Shown here one piece after another: positions 14,401 to 24,882 of a stretch of 61,044 bases of DNA. The stretch covers positions 1 through 61,044 of the forward strand of contig UZAE01012114.1 in the NCBI GenBank assembly GCA_900617975.1, given 5' to 3'. Under the pieces are notes generated by a model, which was not told the origin of the DNA, searched no databases, and saw only the letters and a program-made list of their open reading frames with translations. The stretch comes from Rodentolepis nana (Eukaryota > Platyhelminthes > Cestoda > Cyclophyllidea > Hymenolepididae). The position numbers and the translations under genes were made by a program. Positions within the stretch are counted from its first letter, which is position 1, and each line of letters starts with the position of its first letter.

Positions 14401-15967
14401 CATTTATATTTCTATCCCATGATTTAGAAAATAATCATATGAGACCGAAAGCGAATATTGCATTATATTTGTTAACGAAGTTGACGACAAAAAAGCAGAT
14501 GCTCCAAATAAATAAAAACACTGTGGTTAAAGGAATATAAAAATAGTGAGGCGAAAGAAAAGAGGTAGAAAAAGAAAATCATCAAAAGTTCAGCTACTCG
14601 CAGTTGCAAATATTAACACAAGGGAAATACGAATGAGACCTGATTGCGATCGTGCACACACACAAGAGATATAAGAAAATGACACATTTTAATTTGATGA
14701 ACGATAAGTATAAAAATATTTCTCAACATTGCTACTTCCTATTACCTAAATACTTACCCCGTAGGAATGAAACAAAAATGAATTAAAATGGTAGAATGAG
14801 ATAAGAAACTGGATAGAGAGAATGCTTTCGAATCAATGAAAATTCAATAAAATAATGTAGAGCAAATTGAATCAACACTAGCGAACTACCAGAGGTATAT
14901 CGAGGAAGGACTAAGCAGTGCCTTAAAATAACTCACATTTATTGGCATCTAGCCAGTTTACCAAACTATGATATCTAAAAAATTCCAATCAACTTTTCTA
15001 TTTCAATATATAGATTAAAAAACAAACATGCTAATATTTCTGCAATCGCGCGACTGATAATGAAAAAACAGATTATTTTAGATGAACTTACTCTTGGACA
15101 GGACGAATACCAGGGGAATCTGAAGCTGGAACAGGAGCTCCAGGCCTTGGGTCAGGGGTCAAATGACGAAGAACAATGCAGTGTTCAATGGGTTGTCCCT
15201 TAAATTCACAGATATCCATAGCTTCATTAGCAACCTTCATGAGGTCGATAAGCTTTGTTCCACGCCAAGCACCATCACAAGTGACCAAAACACGGGAACT
15301 AATAAGAAGGAAGACATAAAATGGAGAACAAAGTATACTTACCCTGCAGCTATCAAACGTTCCGATAGTGACTCAGCCGAAAAGCCAGCAAAGACAACGG
15401 AATGAATTGCACCGATGCGAGCGCATGCGAGAACAGCAACAACTTGTTCAATGACCAACGGCATGTAGATGCCAACACGGTCTCCCTTATTGACACCCAT
15501 ACGGCGTAGTGTAGAAGCAAAAGATATAACCTATTTAGAATGATAAAGATAGATATAAGTGCAAGTTAATAAAAAGATATCCAATCAAAGAGAAAGCCTA
15601 CCTCATTTAGTAATTCTTGGTAAGTAATTGATTTTCTATCATTAGGATCATTTCCCTCCCAATGAAAAGCGACTTTAGATCCCAGACCATTCTTAACGTG
15701 ACGATCAAGACAATTATAACACAAATTAGTCTTTCCGCCAGAAAACCAACGGATAAAAATGTGTCCTTTCTTTAGATCGAAATTGTAAGAAAGAGCATTT
15801 TCGGCCGTTGGTTTAACTTCCCAATAAAATTGGGAGGATATATTCGTCCAGAACTCAGCAGGTTGCTTAATGGATCTTTTATGCCATTCATTGTATGTTT
15901 CTATGGAATTAATGTGAGCTTCACTCGCCAGACCTTCTGGGGGGAAGTATGCCTTTGAATCACTCAT
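5425..15967 (-). CDS. ACSS2: Acetyl-CoA synthetase, cytosolic ACSS2/Acs type, 8 exons, complete
   Basis: Makes acetyl-CoA from acetate, ATP and CoA through an acetyl-AMP intermediate (ANL superfamily). Exons on the minus strand: 15967-15602, 15530-15343, 15298-15092, 13719-13457, 11767-11559, 8324-7889, 5911-5655, 5580-5425. All join in phase through GT-AG introns to 2082 nt, or 693 aa; human ACSS2 is about 700. Seen: an N-terminal ACAS domain in exon 1; the phosphate-binding loop [11 protein letters not shown] at residues 293-303; [10 protein letters not shown] at 441-450, whose Trp limits the pocket to acetate in characterised Acs; [12 protein letters not shown] at 557-568; and [11 protein letters not shown] near the C terminus, with the conserved acetylatable Lys at 654. 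There is no mitochondrial presequence, so a cytosolic/nuclear location is inferred. The start is the first in-frame ATG; upstream in-frame codons are only GTG-type. A loop around residues 487-505 is about 12 residues longer than in human ACSS2. No canonical minus-strand AATAAA lies within 500 nt of the stop; an ATTAAA variant is at 4941-4946. Confidence 0.96.
7331..7346. repeat. G-homopolymer with an ambiguous base
   Basis: G run interrupted only by an N at 7341, in an acetyl-CoA synthetase intron. Confidence 0.9.
8325..11558. other. Acetyl-CoA synthetase intron, 3.2 kb
   Basis: Contains the diverged repeat copy at 9740-9870 and G/C-runs. Open frames at 10095-10325 and 10477-10767 (plus strand) have no recognisable homology or exon signals. 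Nothing else is seen. Confidence 0.6.
9740..9870 (+). repeat. Diverged partial copy of the inverted-repeat family
   Basis: Aligns to about 48905-49025 of arm A, including CTGATC-GATTGG, the TTTGCAG segment, and TTCGGGCT-TGTCATTACAGGT-AGTGA. It lies in the acetyl-CoA synthetase intron between exons 11767-11559 and 8324-7889. Three copies in 61 kb suggest a dispersed family rather than one local duplication. Confidence 0.6.
11828..11894 (+). repeat. tRNA-derived sequence (tRNA-Gly/Asp-like pseudogene or SINE head)
   Basis: GCATCGGTGG then GCATTGG, ATGC and a CTGTCAT anticodon-loop-like part, then GGTTCCATCC, follow the order of a eukaryotic tRNA-Gly (A box, anticodon arm, B box). The 3' acceptor strand no longer pairs fully, so it is not a working tRNA. 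It lies on the strand opposite to the acetyl-CoA synthetase and starts 61 bp from the acceptor of exon 11767-11559. Confidence 0.55.
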
Positions 15968-16002
15968 GACAAAACACGCAGACACAAAAGAGAGAGGCCT
16001 CT

Positions 16003-16019
16003 TCGAAGCGACGCTTCGA
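16003..16019. promoter_or_regulatory. Perfect 8-bp inverted repeat before the acetyl-CoA synthetase start
   Basis: Arms TCGAAGCG and CGCTTCGA are separated by one base, and the left arm overlaps a TTCGAA palindrome. It could be a dimeric factor site or a 5' UTR hairpin; the sequence alone does not decide. Confidence 0.4.
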
Positions 16020-16578
16020 CATAAACAATGCGTGAGTCATATCGTTGATACAAACAAACAATAAGTGATTAAAGATTTGGATCCCTAATAAAAGTGCATT
16101 ACAACATTATAAATTTAATTTAACAAATTAAAGTACTGAAAATTTTTTGGATTAGATTGATTATCAATATGTAGGTATCCGCTATTTTTCATTATGGCTC
16201 ATATTTATTTTAGTTCAGAAAGTGTTCTAGCCAATTAAATTCAACATTATTATTTTGAACCTATAAAAAAATATTTGTGCTATTAATATAGTGAGTTTGG
16301 TTAATCGAAAGGACCTCCTATATGCATTCAGTTATCTTGTCGGTGATTTAAGCTATAAATTTTACCTCTTTATAAATTTCATTTTTTTAAAGTACTGGAA
16401 TTTCAGAATTTCAAAACTTCAATAAATGTAAAATTTTTTTGGTTTTTCATTACCTCAGTATTAGTGCTTGTAAATGGATTCCAGTTTAAAGCTATCCATT
16501 TGAAATAATAAATTTTCGACAAGATTTGTTTGCTCATCGTTACAGAAATTAAATCAATACTATTTTCTCATCATTTCA

Positions 16579-16601
16579 TATATATATATATATATATATA
16601 T
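16579..16601. repeat. (TA)n microsatellite
   Basis: Uninterrupted TA dinucleotides between the divergent genes. Confidence 0.9.
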
Positions 16602-17713
16602 TGTTAAAGATAACTTCAATATTCGTTCATTCATGAATAAATCAGCCATTAACAGCGAACATCGCCTAGGACCATTTAAGCATTTGTAATGCAAAAGGCT
16701 TCTAGAGATATCGAGGTGAATGCAAATGTCTGACAAAATCACCCCAAGCTTTCTAATCCACTACTGAAGCAAGATGACATTAAAAATGACGGGTTATAAA
16801 CGATATATTTTCTAAAAAAATTATGAAAAGAATGCCACATTTCATACAAACCTCATTTAGAGCGATTGGATTTTCCCTAGATATGGGCATTCGTTCTTAG
16901 CTGAGAATTTTCACTTCCTATAGAGCTGTTGAAAAACTATAAGAAGGCTCTTATACACGGTTAAGCAACTGAATACTTATAATTAAAGGTTCTCTAACAA
17001 GTAAATGAGGAAGATATCTTACTGCGTTAAGTCTAAATAGCTACTTAATACCCTTAAGATATGAAGCATTATTTTCGTAAGTTTAAAAATTATTCAATTA
17101 GTATGGCTACCTTCTGTCTCTTCTTTAATATCTGAAGTTTATTCATTATGTGCTATCTATTTTACGATTACTCAATTTAAGAGCTATTTTCGTCTCAAAA
17201 TAGGCTTAAGTTTTCTACTTTAATGTATATACTGTCATTCAAATTACGATTATAAAATATATATCTCCAGCTAACATTAGTTTTATAGATATTCTTCTCA
17301 GGTTTATCAAAAAAGTGAAATCATTTGTCAAGTTGCCTGTAAAAAGTGTTAAGTTCTTGGATCAAGTATTTTTAGATAAGTTTCAAGTCTGTTTGTGTGA
17401 AAAATACATTTGGAATTTACAATACTGTATAGTCCCCCGCATTTATACGATTTTGTAAAAAATAAAAAATCTAGGGTTTTTAATATTATAAATTCATCAA
17501 TTAACGTTTTAATCGAAATAATGGCAATGAGTTGAAATTGATCATCCGATTACCTCAAATACATCCCCTATTCGTCTCCAGCTTATCCGGCGAAGTTTTA
17601 AAGGCTTGTTTTTTCTTTTTAATATTTCACTTTGTCATTAATCTACTCGTTGTGTTATTGAATGATGCCTAACCGGTTTTGCTTTTAATGAAGTCAGTTC
17701 ATTTTCTGACCAG

Positions 17714-20700
17714 ATGAAAGAATCGAAACACCAGTGTTCTTATAATCAGTTCACTATTCGCAGGTACGTATTTGCTATTCATCGTTTGTTATGTTTTTCT
17801 TGTTATTTTAAATTGCTTTTTAATTTTGAAATATAGCCATCCGTTTTCATACACGACTTTTGATCCAGTTTACTGCTCGTCTATTTTTCCGGGAGTCGAT
17901 CCTCTACCTGAGAATGAGGAATTATCATCTTATCTAATGCAGATTCTTTCAAGGGTTACTCCGTCAACTAATGAAACACTTTCCGTTGGTACATTAGCAT
18001 ACAGAGTCATGGAAAGTTTAGAATCATTAGCTTTTGCTAAATCTACATCTGATTTCGGAGTATGTTCTTATGGTCTCAGTGACATTTTATTCCATTTTCT
18101 TCTAAAATATTTCACTTGTTTATTTTCTAATAGATTCAAAGGACAAGTCTTGTTGGTTCTTTTAAAAAAGGAACTCTGTTAGCTGGTCACAAAGTCGCAG
18201 ACGCTGTCGTTCTACTTCGCGATCTACCCACTATTAAGCTAACTAGACATATCGGTCATGTTCTTACTGAAAAATTGTTCGGTTGTGAAATAATCTATCA
18301 ACCTTATGGTTTTGATGTTGAACAGGGCGGCGTTTGTGTCCGAGTGGTGTTTGCTGTGGAGAATGTTGATGGGATAAGCAATGGACAGGAAGGCGTTCAT
18401 AGTAAGCTCATATTGTTAATTCTATGTTAACACAATTTGACAGCCTTTTAGACACATTGGAGCCACGTGGTTATTGTTTTTAATGCTAAACAAGTCAACA
18501 ATAACGAAATTGCCTATCGTAATAGATAATACTTTGGGTTTAGTATTTTAAAGAGGAGTGAAAATTGTGATCCGACTGTATATGATAATTGCTTTCCTAA
18601 TAGTGAAGAATCTGCATTTTTTTATTGAAAACTCTAAACCCGATTACTACTCTGCTGAAATGCCATTATTTGGCCAATTACCACATTGTCTATTATTAAT
18701 TGTTGCATCTCTGTATGACTCAATTCTTTTAAACACCAGCAAGGGCTGTTAAGCCATTACCTATCAGAACGCAATTCTCATTTCCCGTTAGAATATGACC
18801 ACAAACTCTCTCTAAGAAAACATCCGGCGATGGTGATAAAGTGTCGAATCATGTTTTCTTGTCTAATTTGAACTGACGAACTCTAAGCATTAAAGTTAGT
18901 AGAAGAGTAAGAAGCCTTGTGTTCCACCCAACGATTACAATTTCAGGGAATATGCGCTGGTAAAGAGATAGATCTTTTGAATTCGGATTTATTAGATGAC
19001 AATTCAGATCCTCTTGCACTTTCTTTTAATTAACAGCGAATTTTTTAATCTCGCCTTTTTTTCAAGAAAATGTGGTTAAGACTTCTAGCTCCAAAAACCC
19101 CTAAATCTTGATTTTTATTAAATTTGTCAACTCTCTGTTAGGGAGTAAACCTAGTGTGGTAAATGATTTTCTTCCGGTCATTTTTGTCAGTGAAAGGATA
19201 TACTTGTTAAAATAAATAGCCGATCTTACTCAGTTTCGCTTATGTATGGTTTGATTTAATTATAATTCGCTTTTTAAGTAAGAAACTATTTCAAAGTTCC
19301 CTAGATAATCGTAGCAACTTTTAAACTTTGGGTTGCCATATGTTTGGGGGGGGGACTGTTTTTTTTTATAATTTCCTGTTCTTTTGTTGCTTCTTTGTGA
19401 TATGAGTTTCCATACGCTCTCTTAAGGGTTAATGTCCCTTTAGAATTAGGGTTTTTTGTACATGATTTCTGTACTGAATAGGCATTTTATTAATTCATTT
19501 GACACCGTTTCTGTTGTTTTTTTTCAGTGCTTATCTAACTATCCAAGTGGCTCATGTGTTGGTATTTACAATGTATTCCTTATTTTCTCCTTTATTTTGT
19601 AGTTAGCCAATCAGATCAAAAACTCGCTCACCTCGCAGTCCTCCACGGTCGTTGGGCTGAACAAAATGCTTCACATCCTAAGTAGGCTCAAATTTATTTC
19701 TGTCTTTCAACTTTTTCGCATTGCTAACTTCAAATTATTTCATCTCTCTTATTTTATTTGCTTTTATTGTTCCATTTCTCTGCTTTATCATCTCTTTGCT
19801 TTCCATAATTCTTCCCATTTTCCCTTCTTCTAGCGTTAAAGCCCTCATCCGCTCACTGAAGGATCTTAGACGTCGATTTGTTGGCTTCAGTCATCTCAAC
19901 CCTTGGCAAATAGATATGATCGTAAGCGCACTATATCCTTTTATATTTCTGCAATAATTGTTCGAATTTCTGTATTAGTAAGTCAAGTTCTCTTGAGCAA
20001 AACCTTGGTCATTCAAAGAAGGTTGAGAAGTAGTAAATAAATAATATATATTTACATCGCATTTGAGATCGACGTTTAATTAGTTCAATATGAAATTTGG
20101 AGGAGTTAAGAGATTCTGGTTTTAACCCTTTAACACCCAAAAGATCGTACAGTCCTCTTTCAAAATTAGCTCCATTTTTACTAGACTCGAAGCAGAAGAC
20201 GCTACTGTCGTTTGAAACGTGTTTAGTACACCTACAGCCTTCGTCTGTTTCCACTACAACTCATCAATTCGACGGCATCAGTCTGCTTTAAGACAGGCAT
20301 GAGTGTGGCTGGGTGCTTTTAAAAATAGATAATTCAGGCGTTAAAGGGTTAAATCGAAAAAAAGATCCTTTGTTTAGCTCGATTTTCCATTAGTGTATCT
20401 ATTTAGCTCTCTTTTTTATGGCTCACTGTGCGCTTACTTGTTTTGTTTGGTTGGAGTTTAATGCTGTAGACGCAAGATTGGTTTATATATTTGTATTTCA
20501 TTACGCCTGATCACTGTACAAGATCATATGACTTAAGTGGTTGATTTAATATTTCTAAGGGAGAGAAGGATATACGCCACTCAATCATACAGGACTTTTT
20601 ATTCACTTCTGCAAACTGAAGTTCTTAAGGAAATGTGAATGGCGTTCATGAAGTTCTTTTCTTATTCCTGGGGCTATCGATTTTACCTCCATTAAATTAA

Positions 20701-22386
20701 GGGCGCATTTTACTGAAAATCGACCTTTAGCCTGCGCTTTAGAGAATAAAAGCTTCTGTCAAACGTACACATGAGGTCCTTTCAGTGATTTGTCCGTTTG
20801 ATGGAACTGCTAGACCATGATTCGATTCTTGTCGATGAGACATTAGAATACCGAATGGTATATGTATTGTAGCTAAAAGATAAATCGCCCAGGTACTAGA
20901 TCAGTTCAATTTAGTGTCCCCTTAAAGCATATTAGTTGTTGAGTTTGTATGTCTGATCAACTATATCTGCCTTTGAGGTGCACTCAAAGATTAATGATTG
21001 CCAGAATTCTGTTTTCTAACCAGGAAAGCTTTAGGACGTTTTCTCGCTACTCAATATGAGTGCAGGAATGGGAGACATTGTTAATAATTATTATTCTATT
21101 TCAGGCTTCCCATGTTATAATGGATGGACCGATTGCTGAACCCCTCTCGCTATCTGCTGGTTTCCAGTAAGAATGTAGTATTGCGTGTGAATATGTGGAA
21201 TTTGCGAGTACGTAGAAATATGAATTTCACTCTTTCTTCCAGCCGATTCATCCAGATCCTTTCGTCCGGTTTCTTCGCTCCCAGTAGCTCGGGTCTCCTA
21301 GATCCCTTTAGATTGGGACAACGTCGTGTCCACGTCACAATGTCTCTTGCACAACAGGTTAGTAAAATAGTCGCGAATCTAACTTACTCTTGTTTCTAGG
21401 ATGAACTATGTCGCACTGCTCAAACGGTTTGCAAAATTCTGAAAATGGGAAAATATCAAGTGCTGTTCGACAACATGTGTCCGGTCAAGCTTATAACTCT
21501 CGGTACGTTCTTTCAGCCCAACAATTAAAAACATTCCTCACCTAATTTCATTATTCTTACTTATGTTTGTTTGATAATAATTTTGTAAAAGGCGTGCTAG
21601 GGTTGAGAAACAGAAGAATCATCAGGTAATACATCTGGCAAATGAAGTTTTCACTTCTTTATGCATTTCTCTAATGCGTTTATTAAGCAACTCTTTACAA
21701 TCTATTGCCGCGCTGAAATGTTAGTAATGTAGTGAAGTAGTGTTCAACATCAGAAAGTCTGATCCAGTTTGTTTATCTTCAATCAGAAAGTTTAACTCCT
21801 CTGTAGACTCACATGTCACACCACTGGATTCCCTTCTTAAGACCTGAGCTTTCCCCTTGTGCTCAGTAAAGCTCATTTTGCTTATTGCGAATCATAAGGA
21901 GTTGAAAGGTTGATAGATCAGCAAGAACTCAACAGTCACTTAGATAATTAGCTATTACCAATCCTCCAACAATAAGCAATCGAATACGCCTTATTGGGTT
22001 GATACAGAGAGGGGCTGCACTTTGGAGGTCTATTTCGCATTATTTAAATAGACATCTCGTAAACGAGGAGGGATTTTCTAGGCTGAACAGTGAATCTTAT
22101 ACTTAAGACAGGATGCAAGAACCTTATCAATTGGGGAAACCGTCGCAAATTAGTTTACTAATCCTTTGCAATCGCTCCCGATTTCTTTATGTGCCACTTC
22201 TAAGCAATGGCTTCTTTTCAGTGGCATTTGAAAGTATTTGGTTGGTCTTAATGGGCTTCTTTATTTTCAGAGGAGCTGGTGAACTCTGCTAACGCCCTAC
22301 CTGGTGAGAAGATCTCTGTTCCCAATCCTATTGATCTTGGACTATCCCCAGTAGAAATCGTCGACCAAAACAGAATTTCTGATTAA
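17714..22386 (+). CDS. ILF2: NF45/ILF2-like DZF-domain protein, 9 exons, complete
   Basis: Predicted homologue of interleukin enhancer-binding factor 2 (NF45), the non-catalytic DZF partner of NF90-type double-stranded-RNA-binding proteins in nuclear and cytoplasmic RNA complexes. Exons: 17714-17763, 17837-18059, 18134-18401, 19603-19681, 19834-19921, 21105-21166, 21243-21357, 21400-21502, 22271-22386. Phases match throughout and give 1104 nt, or 367 aa; human ILF2 is 390. Diagnostic segments are HPFSYTTFDP near residue 17, GSFKKGTLLAGHKVADAVV (99-117, the degenerate nucleotidyltransferase motif), GRWAEQNASHP, VKALIRSLKDLRRRFVGF, RFIQILSSGFFAPSS and RVHVTMSLAQQDELC. The vertebrate RGG-rich N terminus and acidic C-terminal tail are both missing. 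The start ATG directly follows a pyrimidine-rich acceptor-like sequence ending in CAG, so an untranslated upstream exon or trans-splicing is possible. Confidence 0.93.
20126..20348. mobile_element. piggyBac-like MITE (223 bp) with TTAA duplications
   Basis: Inverted termini CCCTTTAACACC and GGCGTTAAAGGG (11 of 12 complementary) are each directly flanked by TTAA (20122-20125 and 20349-20352). TTAA duplication and CCCTTT-type ends are hallmarks of piggyBac transposons. The interior has no transposase, so it would be non-autonomous. It lies in the NF45-like intron 19922-21104. Confidence 0.65.
22260..22265 (-). promoter_or_regulatory. Candidate poly(A) signal for the RhoGEF (antisense overlap)
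   Basis: This is the first canonical AATAAA on the minus strand after the RhoGEF stop at 22700, 435 nt downstream. It lies just before the last exon of the convergent NF45-like gene. If it is used, the two transcripts overlap tail to tail. A weaker AATGAA variant lies nearer, at about 22477. Confidence 0.3.
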
Positions 22387-22396
22387 GCACTATGCT

Positions 22397-22402
22397 AATA
22401 AA
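22397..22402 (+). promoter_or_regulatory. Polyadenylation signal AATAAA of the NF45-like gene
   Basis: A canonical AATAAA starts 11 nt after the TAA stop of the NF45-like gene and is followed by a T-rich stretch. It implies a very short 3' UTR. Confidence 0.7.
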
Positions 22403-22699
22403 TGCACTATTTTTCTATCCAACACCCCGTCAACAATAAGAGAGAACTCTCTGATTTGAGAGTTATCACTTGGCATTTCATTCTTTTAGAAGGAAACAGA
22501 AAGTCGCAGTAGTAAAAGGTAGTATCTTGAGCATGGCGCAAGGGTGTGAATGAGTAGGTGAAATAGAGTGGTAGATAGGGAAAGATAGAATCGCGAAGCC
22601 TAAAGACATGAATAAGGGGGGGGGGGACAATGTGCAGATCATTTCCACAGTCGCGAAATTGAGTTAGAGGCGTGTTTGAGTGGGGAGATGGGGGAGGTG

Positions 22700-24882
22700 T
22701 TAATGTCGAAGGAAACTCTTGGAACTGCGTGTCTTGGAAGCGAGTTTGGTTGGTAGACTGCCGAGGGCATTGGTAATACTCCCTTGTCTTTGAGTTTTCT
22801 CAGGTTGCTGAGGGGAGACATGTGCTGGCCCCGTGGGTGGCCTTAAAGGGACAGGATTTGGATGGTATGCGCTATTCGACTCGACCTGCAATCAAGACAC
22901 GGAATGGCTTATAGATATTCCTGTTTTGCCCTAATTCTACTACAATTAGATTATACTGTCTCCGAAGGCCATAACCCTGCCAGGCCAAATTCTCTGCTCA
23001 TGTTCTTTGCTAACACAGGCAAACTTGCAACCAAGATACACTGATTTAGTTGCCTATTAGCTAAAACTATATTAGGCATTATAGCTAAGTCAGATCAGGT
23101 GCTGGCTTATTATTGTTAAAAGATTATTCAGCTTGTCCGAATTAACAAAGCTTACGAGGTAAAAGATTTCGGAGGGTTAGCCTAAAGTAAGAATATTGGG
23201 TATGAGGAGGACTCAAAGTCTCAAATGTGCTTTAGGAGCAAAATGTTGAGAATCACTACAATCTATGAATGAATCGAAGTGTGATTGATGTTGCAACCTG
23301 CTTCTATAGAGGTGGGATAGTCGACTCTGAAGGGGCTAACTAAAGTCCTCATTACCAAAGATTGATTAATTATTAGACAACAAAGTACAATGGAGGCGAT
23401 TCTTCAAAGACTAAAACACGATGACTAAATCTCTTCAATGAGCGAGAAAATGGAACTATAATTTGTAACTCAATTGCCAACAGAGAAGCCATGATCGAAA
23501 CCCTATAGCCTAATTGACAAAGAGGATCAGGACGCAGAGAACGTGGTGTAAAGAGGGCAATAAAGGATTGACGTCTGTCCAGTGAAAGAGTGAGTTGTAT
23601 TTATTGGTGGAGGGAATTAAGAGCAGTTGAAGTAGAATTTAGAAGTGTAACAGTACCTTTCCGATAGGTGGGATATGACAAAAGGAGGGACTTAAGGAAT
23701 ATACAACAATTGGCATATAGAAGATCTTAAATTGAATGCGCGATAGACTTACCTCCACATGGTGCACTCTGGGCAACGCATACTCATACAACCAAAAAGT
23801 TGACTTCTCACTTCAAACTACCATGACCCCGCTGTATGTTATAATCGACTACTTTCACGGTACCTCACCTTTTTCTCTACCTTTGTGTCTATCTCCTTTA
23901 CATCTTTGAATTAATCTTCTGTTCCAACTCTTGACTTCTTGTGACTTTGATGTTCCTCCACCCTGTGAAGCCCGAAGTCAACTAAGGGGCTAATGGTAAC
24001 TATCACAAAGCTTGTCATTTAATATAAAATTCGGATGAAGCTTACTGTCAAATCACCCAAGCTGCTTGTAGCTATCAAAAGTGACATAGTTTAAGTAGCT
24101 GAGCACTGACCTGTTTGCATTAAATAGCATGTGGACAACTTAATGAATTCAGATAATTTGCACTTCACTTCACACCTCCTTCCGGGCTAAGGTGCTTCAC
24201 AAAGATCGAAAAATGGGAACTTTGTTTGCGCTACCACGAATAGCGATAATGATGGACATGCCACAAGGTCACGCCATGTCATGGACATAGCTCGACGGTA
24301 ATGTAGAAGAACGCTGGGGTGGGTTTACCACAGAGGTTTCTCGCCTTTCCCATGTGTCACATGTGAAGGCCTATCTATTGATAAATAGAAAATAAAAAGA
24401 CGAGAAACGAATAAATTCTTGACTAAGATACCATAATAAAAAAAGTGACAAAATCTCAAAAATGCCAACTTCTATTTCACTAATAAAATGACCAATTGTT
24501 TTGCCTATCGTTAACCGCCGAGATCTGTTTATTGTTTATTGCGAATAGACATACACACCTTAGCAAATCCTCTGAACATTTTTTGGCAAAAAGCTTTCGG
24601 TGAGTTTCATTTTACTACAAATAGCAGCAGTGCGTAAAACACTAACAGACCACAGCAGGACAAAGTGTAGGAAAAGATACTTGGAAGAAAAAAAATACAG
24701 ATCACAGGAACCCAATGTGTGCACCCAAAAAAAAACAAACTGAGAATTCCAGTATAGGTACTTACCGGATGGTTGGCGGGGTTTTGTGTGTAGTTTGCGT
24801 ATCTTCCATACTGGGACTCGTTGGAGGCAGTTCGCGGCTTTGGAGAAGACGGAAAGGGAACGTTGCGTCTATCGCCTAGTTC
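22700..24882 (-). CDS. RhoGEF C-terminal Ser/Pro-rich tail, last two exons
   Basis: Exon 24882-24766 (117 nt) is bounded by TTTCTTGTAG and CCG|GTAAGT and encodes 39 residues beginning ELGDRRNVPFPSSPKPRTAS. Exon 22885-22700 follows a GATTGCAG acceptor and encodes 61 residues including NPVPLRPPTGPAHVSPQQP and ending KSFLRH before a TAA. Both are in phase 0, as is the end of exon 28053-27965, and all three share Ser/Pro/Thr-rich, Arg-containing composition. Membership in the RhoGEF is inferred from strand, phase and position; a small separate gene is the alternative. Confidence 0.6.

Larger units (their letters stand above)
15968..17713. promoter_or_regulatory. Divergent intergenic region between acetyl-CoA synthetase and NF45-like genes
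   Basis: About 1.75 kb of AT-rich DNA separates two head-to-head start codons and must hold both promoters unless upstream exons exist. A perfect inverted repeat, TCGAAGCG-A-CGCTTCGA, lies at 16003-16019, 36 bp before the acetyl-CoA synthetase ATG. A (TA)n tract is at 16579-16601. No clear TATA box can be assigned to either gene. Confidence 0.5.

Noticed and set aside
15968..15985. Acetyl-CoA synthetase start extended upstream to a GTG
   Set aside because: Eukaryotic initiation there is unlikely; the ATG at 15967 is the first in-frame ATG and fits family length.
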